This document shows positions 11,993 to 26,900 of a DNA stretch of 64,000 nucleotides, piece by piece. This DNA is from Beaufortia kweichowensis (Eukaryota; Chordata; Actinopteri; Cypriniformes; Gastromyzontidae), in NCBI GenBank assembly GCA_019155185.1, contig CM032813.1:1918501-1982500 (forward strand). Reading direction: 5' to 3'. Below the pieces are notes generated by a model. That model saw nothing but the letters and a program-made list of their open reading frames with translations, did not search any database and was not told the origin of the DNA. Each line of letters begins with the position of its first letter. Within the stretch, counting starts at the first letter, position 1. The translations under genes were made by a program, and so were the position numbers.

Positions 11993-14900
11993 TGTATGTG
12001 GTGTGTGTAAGGGTGTTATTTCTGTGTCCTTAAAATTAAATGTTATACTTTTACCTAGTGAGGAAACCGTCTGAAAAGCTTAACAATTAAAATTTCAATA
12101 AAAAACAAAAATAAGAGTTTTACACCTATTTCGTTTTTTTACATAAAAATATATCAAAGTAATAGTTTACTGGGAAGTGAAGGTGTTATCATCACTCACC
12201 CGCCTGTATGATTTGTTTGAGATTCATATTTGAATGAGCATGAGTCTAGAGGAGATTCAAGAGCCACAACAAGATTTGACAACTACTATTCTTATCATTT
12301 TTCTTTTCGTTTTCCTCCACAAAATGCCTTATCATCGTAAAGTAAAGAAAACAGATAAAGAAAATGGCAACAACAGAAATTGTCTTCCGTGGCGGTATGT
12401 GTGTTTTTCTTACATTGCTTCAGTCCAAAGTGATTATTCAAAATCTTTAATCAACCTGCCGACCATCAGAATCCTGATGAAGCCGGAGATCTCAGTAGGA
12501 TGGGTCTCAGCGGTTAAAGTCTTACCTGAACCCCAATCTCTCAGTCAATTAATATTTGAATAAGGGCGATGTGCACACGAGCAGTACTTTGCATGCTGCG
12601 TTTTGGCTTTTTCATTTAATGAAGATGGAGTTACAGACTGTTCTGATTGGCTGAGAGGGGTTTTGGCTGACCTCTGTAATGACGTCATCCAATGTGCTGG
12701 CTTCAGTCTGTGCATTAGACGGCATTTGGTAACTTCAGTGACCTCATCAGTGGTGTGATGAAGAGAACGTGGCCATATTGACATCCCCAGAGGAAGAACA
12801 GCGATGATGTCGTGCTTAACATCTGCTCTGCCTTTCTGTCTTCTGTATTTTCTATTTACAGTAATTTTGTACATTTATTAGATTTCTTTTATAAAAACCC
12901 TTTGGTGAAAAATCAACTTTTTAATGTTGTTTATAGGTCTGTTTTAACCAATCACTAGTGTTTTCAATGACTGTAATAATTAATGTCATTCATCTGTTTT
13001 GCTGCAGGTGTATGGGGTGTATGCGTGGCCGGTGACTGTGGTTCCATCGGTCTCCAGAATCGCTCAGTGTGGTGCATCCATGCTGAAGGCTGGAGTACAC
13101 ATCAGTCCAAGTGCTTTCCGTCCGAGCGGCCATCACACCAGCGAGTTTGTGTGAAGATGTGCGAATGGCAGAAGGATCTGTTTGAATGGCGCTCATCTCC
13201 TTGGGGTCCCTGCACCCCTTTCCTCCCAACCGATCGATGTGTGACCGCTCAGCGTGGAGTACAAAGCCGAGACTTGCTGTGTGTGAGGCGTCCTAACGGC
13301 ACGGCGGTGAGCCCGCGTATGTGTGAAGCTTTTTCTCCCGCGCCCGAGCGAGAGCAGGCGTGTTTGCTGCCCTGCCCTATTGACTGCGTTGTCTCCGCCT
13401 TCTCTCATTGGTCCTCCTGCAGCCGCACGTGTGGCTCGGCTCTCCAACAGCGCACCAGGCACGTTCTGGCCACGCCTCTTTACGGAGGAGCTGACTGTCC
13501 CAGCCTCACCCAGACACGCCCATGTAACCATGACAACGCCCATCCCGCCCTCTGTCCGTCTGACCAGCAGGAGTACAGTTACAGTTTGTGGGTGGGACCC
13601 TGGAGCCCCTGCAGGGTTAAAGTAAAAGCACCTGTTGGAAAGACAACAGTGGACTTTGGTTTTGGGCTTGATGAGAAAACAGCAGCTAAAGCTTCATACT
13701 TTGTCAAACGTCACACTGAAAAGCACTACGATGATAAAAGAGGGCACAAAGCATTGTGGGATATCACAGTCGGCTATCAGACTCGCCAACTTCGCTGCAC
13801 AAGGAGTGACGGGAAGAATTCAATGCTTAGGTGGGCCTTTATTCAATGAATGAATGAATGAATAAATAAATCTATCCATACATCAATTTATTAATCATCC
13901 ATAAAATACTGTTGTAGGAAATATTGCGCAAATTGCTGAACTTTTATCACAGTATTGTTGCAGTGGGTGTTACACCTTTTTTGACATTCTTCATGAAGTT
14001 TTAGTTACTTTTTTACCAACAAACAATATTTATTAACAGTTGAAATGAAAGAAAAAAATAACATATAAATAAATCTACAAATAAATAATGATTTATATTT
14101 AATTACAAAATGATTTATAAGTATGTAAATAATTATGTTAATTTTTTGTTGTATTATATGTTGTGTTTCAAATTGCCCACTGTAACAATATTGTGCAATT
14201 AAATGATCACATTTTTTTATTATTAAATACCAGGACTACTATTTACATTAGATATTATACCTGTATTCTTAAATTTACTCCTTAAATTTGATCTTTGTGT
14301 GGATGATGAGAAACAAAAGAAGCCATTTTCTTGATTCTGGTTGGGAAAGATCCCAGACCAGCCATATTTGATTAATATTTCATTGTATTTTAATGGAAAT
14401 TGTACTTGTTGCCAATAAGCTCCAGTAAGAGCACAGGACTGCAGTGTTTCAGTGAATATGAAAAATTAAGACACAATTCGGAGGATCCCCAAATGTTGTC
14501 AAACATACTGTAGAAGAGCAGAAGTCCAGTGAGACTTTCATCTTTAAATGTGGGAAACACAATCCCATTGCATTGTGTTCTGGTTGTTGATTTGCAGAGA
14601 ATGATTTGAAATCCTGTGGTTTATATTTGATATGATTGGTGATCACATCAGACTCTGGGAATTAGTGCAAAGTGTTCTCAGTAGCTGAACATTAACCTGT
14701 ATTTTTTACGGAGTAAAACTCAGCACATACTTAAGATGAACATATAAATGTGTTAAAATGTGCACATAAATCTGCATTGAAATATCCCGGGCAGAATTTA
14801 ATACTTGTAGTGTTTTAATTGTTATCTCATTACCAAGTGTAATTGTGTCGCACATTATTTTACTATCCTCGTGTCAAACTATTCCTTTTATAACAGAAAC

Positions 14901-17900
14901 CTTCTTAATGGGTTATTGAAGGCTAGGTATACATTTCATTTTATCGTTAGGTTTTGTAAATTTAAATGCTATCAACCCTTTTATTGCGGGTCACTAATTT
15001 AACATTCAAGCAAGCAAAAATCACTGTTTTGTTTTCTCTGCAGCAAAGAACAGCATTGTTACTAGAAACAAATGTCAGTCTTTATTCGAAGCATAATAAA
15101 TCAGCATCATTTTAACATCTTTGCAGATTACAAGATTTCCCTTGTGCTTTGCAAACTTTTTTGCATTCGTATCGGACAAAACTTTTGAATAAATTGAACA
15201 CCCACAGACCACCCCGTCTCTCTCGCAGGATTTATACTTGGCTTTGTCATGTTTTGTATGCCAATATATTCATGAGAATCAGCAGCCATGTTAAACCCTT
15301 GGAGAGTTTTAAGACGGCTTGAGAAATGTTCTGTTTATGTTGTTATCTTTTTGTCATGCTAGCCAGAGGCGTACTGCATGCCGACAGTTTCAGAAGAAGC
15401 ACATGAAAACTTTCATTACAGAGGACACCAAAATGTTGTTGTATTTAGCTGTAAGCTTCTAATGAACAAAAGCATTTTAGTGTTTGCATCTCGAATAAAC
15501 CAGAATAGAAAAATAAGAGACATATTCATCTAGTAAAGGGGTAACGACAGACGCCCACAAAATATCAATCTACTTTTACAACACTACTGTTTTTTATTTT
15601 ACAATGTCATAAATTTCTTGCAATAAAAATGATGATGCTGTAAATTTCCTCCAGCCTCTGTGACCATGACAACAGTCCGGTGAACTTCCGGTCGTGCGTG
15701 ATGCCCAGAGACTGCAAAGTGTCTGATTGGTCAACGTGGAGTCCTTGTTCAAAGACCTGTCGAGTATCTGACGAATCACCTGGCGTCAGAAGTAGACACC
15801 GCAGTCTGACAAGACCAGCCATTGGTGCAGGGGAGTCATGCCCCGCCCTGCTGGAAACTCAACGATGTAATATTTTGGATGACACATTGCCGCTTTGCCC
15901 AAGGTATGACTGCCGTTTTGCCAGATTTGTCTTCAAATTAAGTTTTTTAAATACTTGATTTAATTTTATCTGCATTGTCTTAATTGGCTGGAAATCCAGG
16001 TATGAATGGCAGGTGACAAATTGGAACCCATGTCAGGTGACCCCACTTTTGAGTCAGCAGGATCATCGCCATAGCAACACCAGCATCCTGTGTGGAGGAG
16101 GGATCCAGACCCGAGAGGCATACTGTGTCAGGATCCATAACAACACAGCTCCATCCCATAGTAAGATTATAGATTTGAAATACAGTAAACTATGATTCAT
16201 TCATGAAAAATGATCATGGTCTGGTAAACAAATGTGATAATCTTAAATGAGTGTTTTTATTATTAATGGCAGGAAAAGTTTTCTTAGACGGGGAATATTG
16301 CTTTTATTTTATTTAATCCTTTATGGGCTGTTGAGGCTCAGTGCTGACGGGGAGGATTTAGTTTTCTTCTCATTTCTGTTTTTTGATTTAAATGGTAATC
16401 TGTGGCCACACAGCGAGAGGGCGGATTTGAATTACGTTTATTTTTCAGCGATTGTCTATTAGATCTCCAAAAATGCATTTTATACAGTTTGGAAAACAAT
16501 TTTGACAGAATTACTCCAGTGGAGAAGCGTTACGCTAAATCATTCAATCTCTCAAAGCGTTTCTCTCTCTGTATTTTTGTCATTAGTCCAGAGGCCTGTT
16601 GCGAGAACCCTGTGCACTGGACCTTTACCGCCCTTGGCTCGGTCTTGCTCCATCTCCTGTCGGAAACATTGCCCCCTCACACCTTGGTCACCTTGGGGAC
16701 TTTGTCTCCATGACAACTGTTTGGAACCTCAAGGGAAGAAAGGTAAGAGACAAGCATCCCATAAAACCATACCACACATTCCCAAATCTAGGTCTCTGAG
16801 ACATACACGCTCATTTTCACATCCCTGACCTCGCTTTTCCTTCTCAGTAATGTGTCAGATGGGATAAATCTCAAAGGGGGCGTGTTTTTGACCCTGAGCT
16901 GTAGCTCCGCCCCCACCCAATAAGATGACAGTGACAGCTGTATTCTTCTATTATTTATGCTTGCTCTTATCTACCTCTCTTCTTTCTATTTCTATACTCT
17001 TTCGCTTACTCTACTCCACATATATATTTTGGCTGAGATTCTTGGATGAGGACTTGAATGTGGGAACAGTATCTGCTGTAACACTGGCATTGAATGTGAA
17101 TGCGGTCTTCTCTAAATTGTTATTTTCTGCAGATTTTCCTCATTATAAATTTACAACGCCCCACTGAGCAACTATACGTCTCCATCAACTTCCCATAGAT
17201 CTGTAATACCTGGAGAAGAACGCTGTTAGCACTTTTTAACACTATTCATCTCAATGAAGGGTGATCAAGATTTTGCCCTTTTTATCCTTTAAATTGCAAA
17301 AAGTACTTTTACCTCCTTATATACTATACTTTCTCAGTAGTAGGATTGTGTGGCTCCCTTTGTAGTGTACAGAAATCTCAGTAGTGTAGATTGCTGACAA
17401 TTCTTTGTTTTGTTTGCATTGATTTTCAGGTTTCAGAGTAAGGACTCGTTCTGTAATCACAGAATCTTGGGTGGAGTCTCACAGTTGTCCTCATATCAGC
17501 GAGGCGATGATCTGTGATGACCCCATCTGCTTCCTGTGGCGGGTGACATCACAGGGACCCTGTGTTCCTCACAATGGATCGTGTGGTTCAGGAACACAAG
17601 AACGGACTGTGAAGTGCTTTTCTGTCACCGGTGAGCAGCTTGATTCTGGGTTTTAAATAGCATTAGTATTAGTCAAACCTTTGACCCAGACACCAGTTTG
17701 GGCCAGTAAACAACTGCCTAGAACACCTTAAAGATAACACATTTTCTATTCTATTATCCCCATATCAAGATCTTCAGTAATCATTTATTTTTACTCAGGT
17801 AAAAGCTGATTAAGTGTCTCATCTCACCTCCTCTGCTGCTAGTGGGCATGTGGTCTGAATCATCTCTCACAGACTGACACATGTCACAATATTTCTCTGT

Positions 17901-20900
17901 AGTTCTGACACACACAAGCACAGACACCTGAGGAATCCGCTGAGGTTTCTGTTTAAATGTCACTCATCTATGACAAGTGTCTGTGTCCATCATGAGAAAT
18001 ATAAGTGCTGTTTAGAGGGATTATCACCACATGTGATATGAGAGCGTGACAAAACACATGAAAACTGCATTTAAAAACCAGCACTTTTTCAATCAAATGT
18101 TTATTTTATTTTTCTTAAATACATGTAAATATTAGGAATGCAAATAGATGCAATAAATGCAAATAGAAATATTTTTAATTATTCAGTTCACAGAATGATC
18201 AAATGAATAAAAATAGTTCTGGAATGAAGGTGTATTTGTGCATCCATAGATGTTTTTTCTTACATTTAAAATCATTTTAAGTAATCATTATGCATTAAAA
18301 CAAATCAACATGTAATTTTGTTGTCTAAGATGTTTATTGAGAGGACAAAAAATACTAAAGTGCTTATATAAATACTTAAAACTAAATAAGTGCATTTGTA
18401 CCGTTTTAATGATTTTTAAGTCCTGCGTAGGCACTGAACAGACATAACTAGACATGGCAGAGATAAATATTACATCAGACACATATATGCATTAACCCTG
18501 ACAGCATCATCTGTCCAGCATCCATATGAAGTGTTCAATAAATGCAAAGTGAACCTGAAATGCCAAACCCATTAGTGTAACACGGGTTGACTTAAAGACA
18601 TATAATAGATTTTTGCTGTACATTAACGTTTGCCTTGCTATAAAGCCTTTTCAAAGACATAACTGTAGTCACGATACCCACTGCATGTGTGTGTTTCTAT
18701 AAATATGAGTCACTGGATTGTGTTTTTGTGTGTGTAAAGATTTCTTGCATTGCACAGAAATGGTTTGATGGTTGAATAGGTGTCGATTCAGATGTTGTGA
18801 TCCGTCTGATGCATGTTTATGAAGCATTCTGCTCGTCATAAACATCTTTGCAGTCCCTGTTTTTTATAACGCGGCAGGTAAATAATCACTGTGGGAAATG
18901 ATTTCCTTCATCAGTTACAACAAGATGGAAAAACTCCCTGTCTGCCACAGCACAAAAGACTATATAATAAAGAGCTGTGAAACATCAGACAGGACGGTGA
19001 TTACAGAGGTCATAAAAATACATATTAAGAGCTGTACATCTTCAGTCGCCTCTGTGTTTTGATTGATTTTTACGGCTGAACATCAATTGGAGATGTGTTG
19101 CCGTTCCTGCATGTGAGACATAATGAAGAAATGAACTATTGCAGCTCGATATCTGATTCTCATAGGACGGTCTGTCCGGTTTTATTACTCAGCTTTTTTT
19201 CTTTTATCTCCTGAACAACATGAAGAAGATCTTTTGCCAGTTTGTTTGTATCTGTGTCTTTCTGTTCATTCCAATCTACTGTTTTTGTGTATGTGTGTTG
19301 ATTCTGATTGAATGAACGTTGTTCAAAGCAACTTAAAATAGCACATTTTATTAAAGAGATAGTTTACCCAAAAATAAAAATTTAATCTTTTATTCACCCT
19401 CGAGTTATTTTAAACCTGTATGAATTTCTTTCTTCTGCAGAATACAAAAAAATATCTTTTAAGGAATGTTGGTAACATTGACTCTCATTGACTTGATAGA
19501 CATTTCTCAAAATATCTTTTATAATAATAATAATAATATATATAAATATTGATTTGAGGTATGTGGGAAGAAAAAGACCACAGAGACGTCAAACTAGTAT
19601 GAATGATTGGTTGCCACGAGTAACGGTCAAATGTATGGTTTAAAGGTCATGATACAAAAATATCTGACCACAGAATGTCACAGCAGACCAATTATAATCA
19701 AGCAGAGAATCGTATAATAATTTTTTGTAGAGCTATTTTATTGTAGATTTCATTAGCAGATGATTATTTTATCTGTTAATGAAAATGAATTGCTTTAATG
19801 TTGCTCATTCATGAAGAGAATAGAGCAATCACAATACTGTTAAACAGTTATTTGCATATTTTCCAATTGTAATTATAGCAAACAAATCGTTATATTTTCC
19901 CTCTGATATATTCCGGTTATTTATTTCAAGATTTCATGTAGGTTTAGTGGTGATTTTACTTGCATATTTCCTTGTATGAAATGTTAATTGAATATGCTCA
20001 TTTACTGGGGAAGAAGCTTTTAGTTAGATAGAATAAACTCAAATCTAAATCATCATCTGGTTGTTTTTGTATTATAGGAGAGGCGGTCTCTAGTGAAAGC
20101 TGTCCAGGGGATCGTCCTCCAGCTCATCAGTCGTGTGAGATGCTCTGTCCAGGAGACTGTGTGCTGGGAGACTGGACTTCCTGGTCTTCCTGTTCACAGT
20201 CTTGTTCCAGTCAACATTTTAAGGGAAAACAGACTCGCTCACGCTCCGTTCTGGCTCTTCCTGGGGAGCGTAAGTACACTTACAAATACACATTTCATCC
20301 ACAAACATGGCTGATACAGTTTTAATGCCTTTAAGTATACAGCATTTCTTTGTGTATAGTCTATTTTATAACGCAAAGTCATGGAAGTACCTGAAAAGGA
20401 CAAAATTTGTTTTTATTACCAACCCATCTCGTATACTGGAGAATGTTTTAAACAATCCCTATTATACTCAGTGTGTCTTTTTAAACACATTTTAATACTC
20501 TAGACACTTAATTACTAACTTCAATCTCTAATCCACATTTCAAAACATAAATCATTTATTAATCATTGTCCTGTCATAATTTTTGTTTATTTAAAAATGT
20601 TTATTTTATGCTGGTTTCCATTAAGCAGCTCTTTCTTATCAATTATACATGCTTCATATTCATGTATATGACCTCTAGTTGACCCCATGAACACATGACC
20701 CTTATTCCACATACATGCATATCATTTTATTATATACACTATTATCCATACAAACACATTATAAATATATACAGTATCATACATTCATGTCCCATTTCTA
20801 AAAGTTATTGTGCCATAATCAAGTTTTATTAACCTATAGTGCCGTAATTGATCAATATTTATTTACATGTACACTAGGTTTAACATTTTCAGTTTGCTTT

Positions 20901-23900
20901 AGCTGTTTTTAGATGTATAAAAGGACTCAAAACCTCTGTTTGACTGCAGAAGGTAAGCCTTGTTCTCCAGACTCTGAGCTGGAGCAGTTTAGATCCTGTG
21001 CCACACACTCATGTACAGTGTATTACTGGGATACGTCACCCTGGGAGCCGTGTATGCCAGACTCCATCACAGATGGAGGAGAGATGAACAGCACAGGACA
21101 GATGGAGAATGAAGTCACCTGTGGTACCGGAGTGCAGAAGCGGCAAGTTACCTGCAGAAAAGCTGGAAATGGACATGTTGTACAAAAACGGTAAAACATC
21201 ATCCAAAATCCTTTCTGTTCTGTGTAAGTTCTCTGAAGATTGTCTAGGGGTTTGTAATGTGATTTATGTGACCCTGTCTGTGAAATTTTCATTTTTACTG
21301 TAATACTGAAATCAATGATTTTATCGATGCTATGTTTTATTATTTTGCACAAAACAATACTGTAAGTTGGCTTCCTAAACTTTAAATAATCTTTCACATG
21401 ACCTTACTTAGCCAATATTAAAGATATCAAGGTTGTATTTTCACAGTAAATCACAAAAATGACTTTAGCTGGGTTTTCACAGACAGGGTCACTGTCTCCT
21501 TTGGAATAATATGTGGAATGAGATCTATTTAATAGTTCATTTGTCTGTGTTAGACACCAATAAGATTATAAGGAAATTTGTCCTTTATCTCAAATGTTTC
21601 TCTTAAGAACAAGACCTGGTTCTCACATGTGTGTCTGTGAGTTACAGAACAGATCCAAGATGTTTTTCGCAGTGTTCTCACATTTATTTAGGCATCCAAA
21701 AATCTTCAAAATATGAAATTCTCTCAAAAGCAGATGAGTTATTTATATAGCTCTATGTTTATATTTAGTACCAAATTGAGGCAAATAACTCTTAAGTTCT
21801 CTTAAAGTTTCTTTAGGATTTTCTTAAAAGCCATAAGATTTTTCTCACAGGCTATCCAAATAATCTCACTTAAAAGGTCTTACTTTATTTACTTTACGTT
21901 TAGCTGTCCTGAGTCATCTCGTCCTGAATCCATCCGCTCGTGTTCTCTGCCCTGCATAATGGACTGTATCGTCACACCTTTCAGTGAATGGAGCTCCTGT
22001 CCAACCACCTGTTCACCAGGTAAACATACAGTCATCATTTGTCTTTTCTGATCTGCAGGTTTGTGCTGTGGATTGACATTACAGTAAAGCATGTGCTAAA
22101 AATGTCAAAAAGTTGTGAAATCTTTAACTTGATGCAAATGTGATATTAAAGCACTCACTGTGAGACGGAGTCTGTCAAAAACATTTCCAAATATGATGGT
22201 TGTGCCGGAGTTTCTGCTGTGTTCATTGCATAAATCACATCATTACATGTTGCTATATTTAATTCAGATTTCAAATTTAGTCTATACGTTTTCTTCTTCA
22301 CTCGTGGACTGAACTTATTATTTATTAACACAGATTATATTTACATTTATACATTTGACAGATGCTTTTATCCAAATCGACTTACAGTATATTAAAGCTA
22401 CACATCTTATATTATTACTATGTGTGTTCTTTGGGATTCAAACCTAAAACTCGTTTTGTTTTGCCTTGTTATTACAGAAGTTTCCGTTTTTGCGGTGTCA
22501 AATGTATTTTGGAGTAAAATGTACTGATTTACCAAACATAATCATAACAAAAACTCCTCATGTTAAGGATATTTAAATATTAATATATTTAATATTATTT
22601 AAATATTCCTGCTGTAGTGAATGCCACAGTCTCAACCCAGTCCCGTCACAGGATTATTATCCAGAGACCTGCTAACGGAGGTCAGGAGTGTCCAGATACC
22701 CTTTATGAGGAGAGAGAGTGTGACCCGCCCTCCCTGTGTCCAGTTTACAGGTGAAATTGTGTACAATGACAACAGAATAAATATGTTGATGATTATGATT
22801 TCTGCACACTGATGTTTTCTGGCAGATGGCAGACCCACCGCTGGCATCAGTGCATCCTGGTACCCGATTGGGTGAGACAGGCTGTGGGCGGACCCACGGA
22901 GGCATGCGGGAGCGGCTTGGAGTTAAGAGGTAAGTGACAGAATCATTGTTTGATTTGGAAGGTAATAATGCCAGCATACTTTCTCAACAATAGACGTTTG
23001 TTCACTGGAGATTTGACTTTCTGAGAACTGTCTTCTATTGTAAAAATATGAGTGAGCATCTTTTAGATGTGTTTGACTGCCTGTGGTTTTACACCTGACA
23101 TCTCAGTCCCCTTTAAAACCTCCTGCTGGGTCTTCATGTAAATGTAAAGGCAAGTGATGGCCTATCACGACTCAGCGGGGATCTTTCAAAGTGTTTAGCA
23201 TCCAGCGAGCACTTACAGTAACCCTGGCAACCAGAATTTGGATGAGAGCATCTGAAATTCTGAGCAGTGGTGTTCGGGACCAATCTCTGTAAAATGAGTT
23301 CACATCAGTTACATGTTTTCTTCCTCTCTCTTCTGTCTAAAGATGTGGCGTGTGTCGGTGCAGATGATGCTCCTGCAGATATGTCTGATTGTTTGAGGTG
23401 GGCAGGTGTGATGCCCATGCAGGTGAGGGAATGTCGTGTGTCATGTAGAAACGAATGCACCTTTACATCCTGGAGCAGATTCACCGGGTGTCAAGGCTGT
23501 GGAAGTTGGCGTACTCGAAACCGATCCTTAATAGGTATCACAGACATATTCTCAGGGTCCATGAAGTATTTTGAAATTTTGTATTATTTTAAAACAAACA
23601 AAGTTGTCCCTATAACAATGAAATGTCACAACAGATGTTTTGCTTTTTGCTCTGTTTCTTTTGTTCTATATGTCCTTGAAATTCACTTTATGTTCATTCT
23701 TCAATGATAAATTGTACATTTAAATAACCTTTAAAGTTACTAACCATTTTGTCTCATATTTACCACATTTACACATTTTGTGGACATCCAACCATTATTT
23801 TTTATATGAAAATATTTCTCATCTCTTATCCAGCCCCTCATCTCTCCCAATCTCTCAGGTCGCAGTAAGAAGCACTGGCGTTGTCAACGGCAGGATTTGT

Positions 23901-26900
23901 TTCCTCTCCAGCAGAAAGAAGTCTGTCCCTGTTCTGTGTTTCACACGCAGCCTCACGGTCCCTGGTCACCCTGTTTGCTCCCACCAACAAACCACCGGGC
24001 TGGACATCCTTTCATCCAAGGAGTTTATCAAAAGGCTGTCCAGAACTGGCGAGATCAGAGAAAGAACAGCGAGTGTGGGCCTGGAAAACGTTACAGAGCC
24101 ATCGCCTGTCTGGATCACACAGGACGACTGGTGGAACCAGATCTGTGTAGCAGCTCTGGTGATTTCTGCTCTTTTCTATTTATATATGGATGTTAGTCTC
24201 ATGATGCCGTGTATTTATCATCACATCCACAGTAATCTGATTAGATGGGTTTTCTATGGGCCATTTATGTTGGCTGCCTTCCCCTGGTGGAGTCACTGTA
24301 GATACAAGCCTATGCCAAATGTATAAATGTAATGAAGAATAAATCTTATAAAAAATGTCTTGGTGCAAACATATTGCAAATAAATGGCAACTGCATTACA
24401 GTTGCATTATAAAGCAGATGCATTACAGACAGTGATGCCAAAAGTCCAAGTCTTATATAAATATATTGTTAAAAATTTATGCAACATGTACAAAACTTAT
24501 TAAGTCAAGGCCCAAAACAACTACGAAATATTACTGCAACAAATATTACTAAAAATAGATTTTTATAATTATTAAAAATATGTTTATATTTCATATTTAT
24601 TAACAAATATTGAAAACATTAATAACAAATATGAAAACTGTATGCTTTGTTTACCGTTTTTGTATATTTAAATATTTTGTATATTTGTAAATAAAAAAAG
24701 CTTTTTTTGGTTCAATAAATATCTTCAAAGTTTATTAATATCTACTGCTCATATCTTGATGGTTTAGTCTAACATGAGGGGACATGAAAAGCATTTACTG
24801 TTCCAAATATGACCCAGCAGACATTACTTTTGCCCACTACTGTATATGAAAAAATTCTTAAAGCGTTTGTTTTCTATAATAAAATCTCTAAACAGTATTA
24901 ATGAAGTGATGTCTGTGATGTTTCAGGTTATGAAGAGGAGGCGTGTCATGTGCCGTGTTCTGCAGACTGTAGGCTGAGCGAGTGGTCTCATTGGTCCACC
25001 TGCAGCGCCTCGTGTGGTGGAGGTGTAAAAGTTCGCTCTCAATGGCTACGAGAAAAACCTTTCAATGGAGGCCGACCCTGCCCGCAACTCAATTACAAAA
25101 ATCAGGTGAGAATTTATTTGTGTAAACGTTGTTTGACTTGTCATTTGCAAGTCATGCCCACACAGCCGTACGTGTATATTGTGTTCATAGTACCTTTTGG
25201 AAACAATCACAGATGTCTTCAGGTGTAGATGTGAGTCACAGAGGACATGGCAGTGTGTGTAAACCTGATTCATTATTCATTTAGTTTGGTTTTTGTCCGT
25301 TCCCTCGGCTGTCTTCTTTCAACTCCTTCCACAATGTTTCTCAAGCACACTGTGTTGTACTGCGTCAGGACTGTAGAGGACAGAGATCTACAGGGATTGA
25401 AACTCTTATCCCCCTCAGCTTTTCCTCGTTTTTATCGTGTTTCACACTCTTTATTGTATATTCCATCAGGGCAGGTGCAGCAAAAATTAAAGTTTCATGA
25501 AGTCTGCAGGCGTTTCCTTCAGCTCACTTTCACTCACAAAAACTAAGAAGAACAAGTCGAAAAGTTTGACACTAATGAAAAAACTTTCTTTTCATTCGTT
25601 TCCTTTTCTTTCCCTACCTGTTCTTTTCCCCACCTCTGTTTTGATCTCTTTCTTTTGGTTTGGCTGGTGGTCATGTACTGCTGATCTGAACGTCTACAAA
25701 GGCTCAGGCGAGTACCCTTGTGTGTTATTCTTTGTATTTGCATGCACACGCATGCACATGTGTACACATCTTTATATGCTGTCATAACTAAAGCAGGTTG
25801 TGTTGGGTGTGATCAGGTGTCTGAGGTGCTGCACTGTTACTCGAAATGCAGTCAGTACGTGTGGGACGTGTCCTCCTGGTCCATGTGTATCATAAACACA
25901 ACAAATACCAACTATACAACACACACAACACCAGAGCAGCCTGTATGTGGAGAGGGACTGCGGACACGCCAAATCCGGTGAGCTCATTACATCAAACCCT
26001 TTAATGGACTTGTTATCTCTAAAATCATCAAATTGTTATTAGGGTTGCACGATAAATGGCTGTTCATTTTCAGATGTCCAAGAAAAATGTAAAACATGTT
26101 GATTGTTTCCTTTTTAATATGATTTTAAAAATTATTTTGCTTACTAAAAGCATAATTGTATTACATACTGTATATACTAATAAGCTTGGGAAGCAACATA
26201 CTTTGTAGGATTTTTATGATTTAAAATACACAAACTATAAGCAATAATATTTTCTTCAATAACATAAAATAGTTCTTTTATTTTAATTTTCATGTGCTCA
26301 TTTATGAGTATCACATACTGTATACTGCATTATTTACCAAGTTATCATACATCTAATTGTTTTCTCAATATCTGGCAACCCTAAAAATTTAAATAAGTTA
26401 AGGAGACGGTCCTCATTGTGACAGTGCAGCTCAATAAAATTGTGTTTTACCTCTGTTAAACAATGATAAACCAGATCCTGTGTGCGTCACGTAGCAAAAT
26501 TGTCTCGTAAGTCAGCGTTCAAAACAAAGCAGAGGTCACAGCAACGTCAATTAGATTCATGAGGTCATAACTCTAAAAGATAAGAGAGGTGGTAACTCTG
26601 CCCTTCACACTGAAGTGAGGTCAGAGAGGATTAAACATTGAATATTTCAAACTATGACTATAGTATGTTTTCTTTGCCATGATAAGCTTTTTCCATTTTA
26701 TAATTACAATTTCAACATTTCCCTTGTAGGATCTTGACATTTGTTTGTCTCTAACTGACAGGTGTGTGAAAACGGATGGGCAGAGCCAAGATGAAAGTGT
26801 AGATGACTCGCTGTGCGACCAGGAGGAACAGCCAATCACAGCTGAGAGATGTCTTCTCCCATGCCCCGCCCACTGTGTGACATCAGAATGGAGTCAGTGG

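Noticed and set aside
13193..13543. 116-codon minus-strand frame
   Set aside because: Antisense shadow of the large thsd7b exon.
25798..25816. Use of the earlier acceptor (aaagcag at 25797) for the thsd7b exon
   Set aside because: It would add 19 or 20 nt and break the frame. The acceptor at 25816 gives KNQ-VSEVLHCYSKC, as expected for the family.
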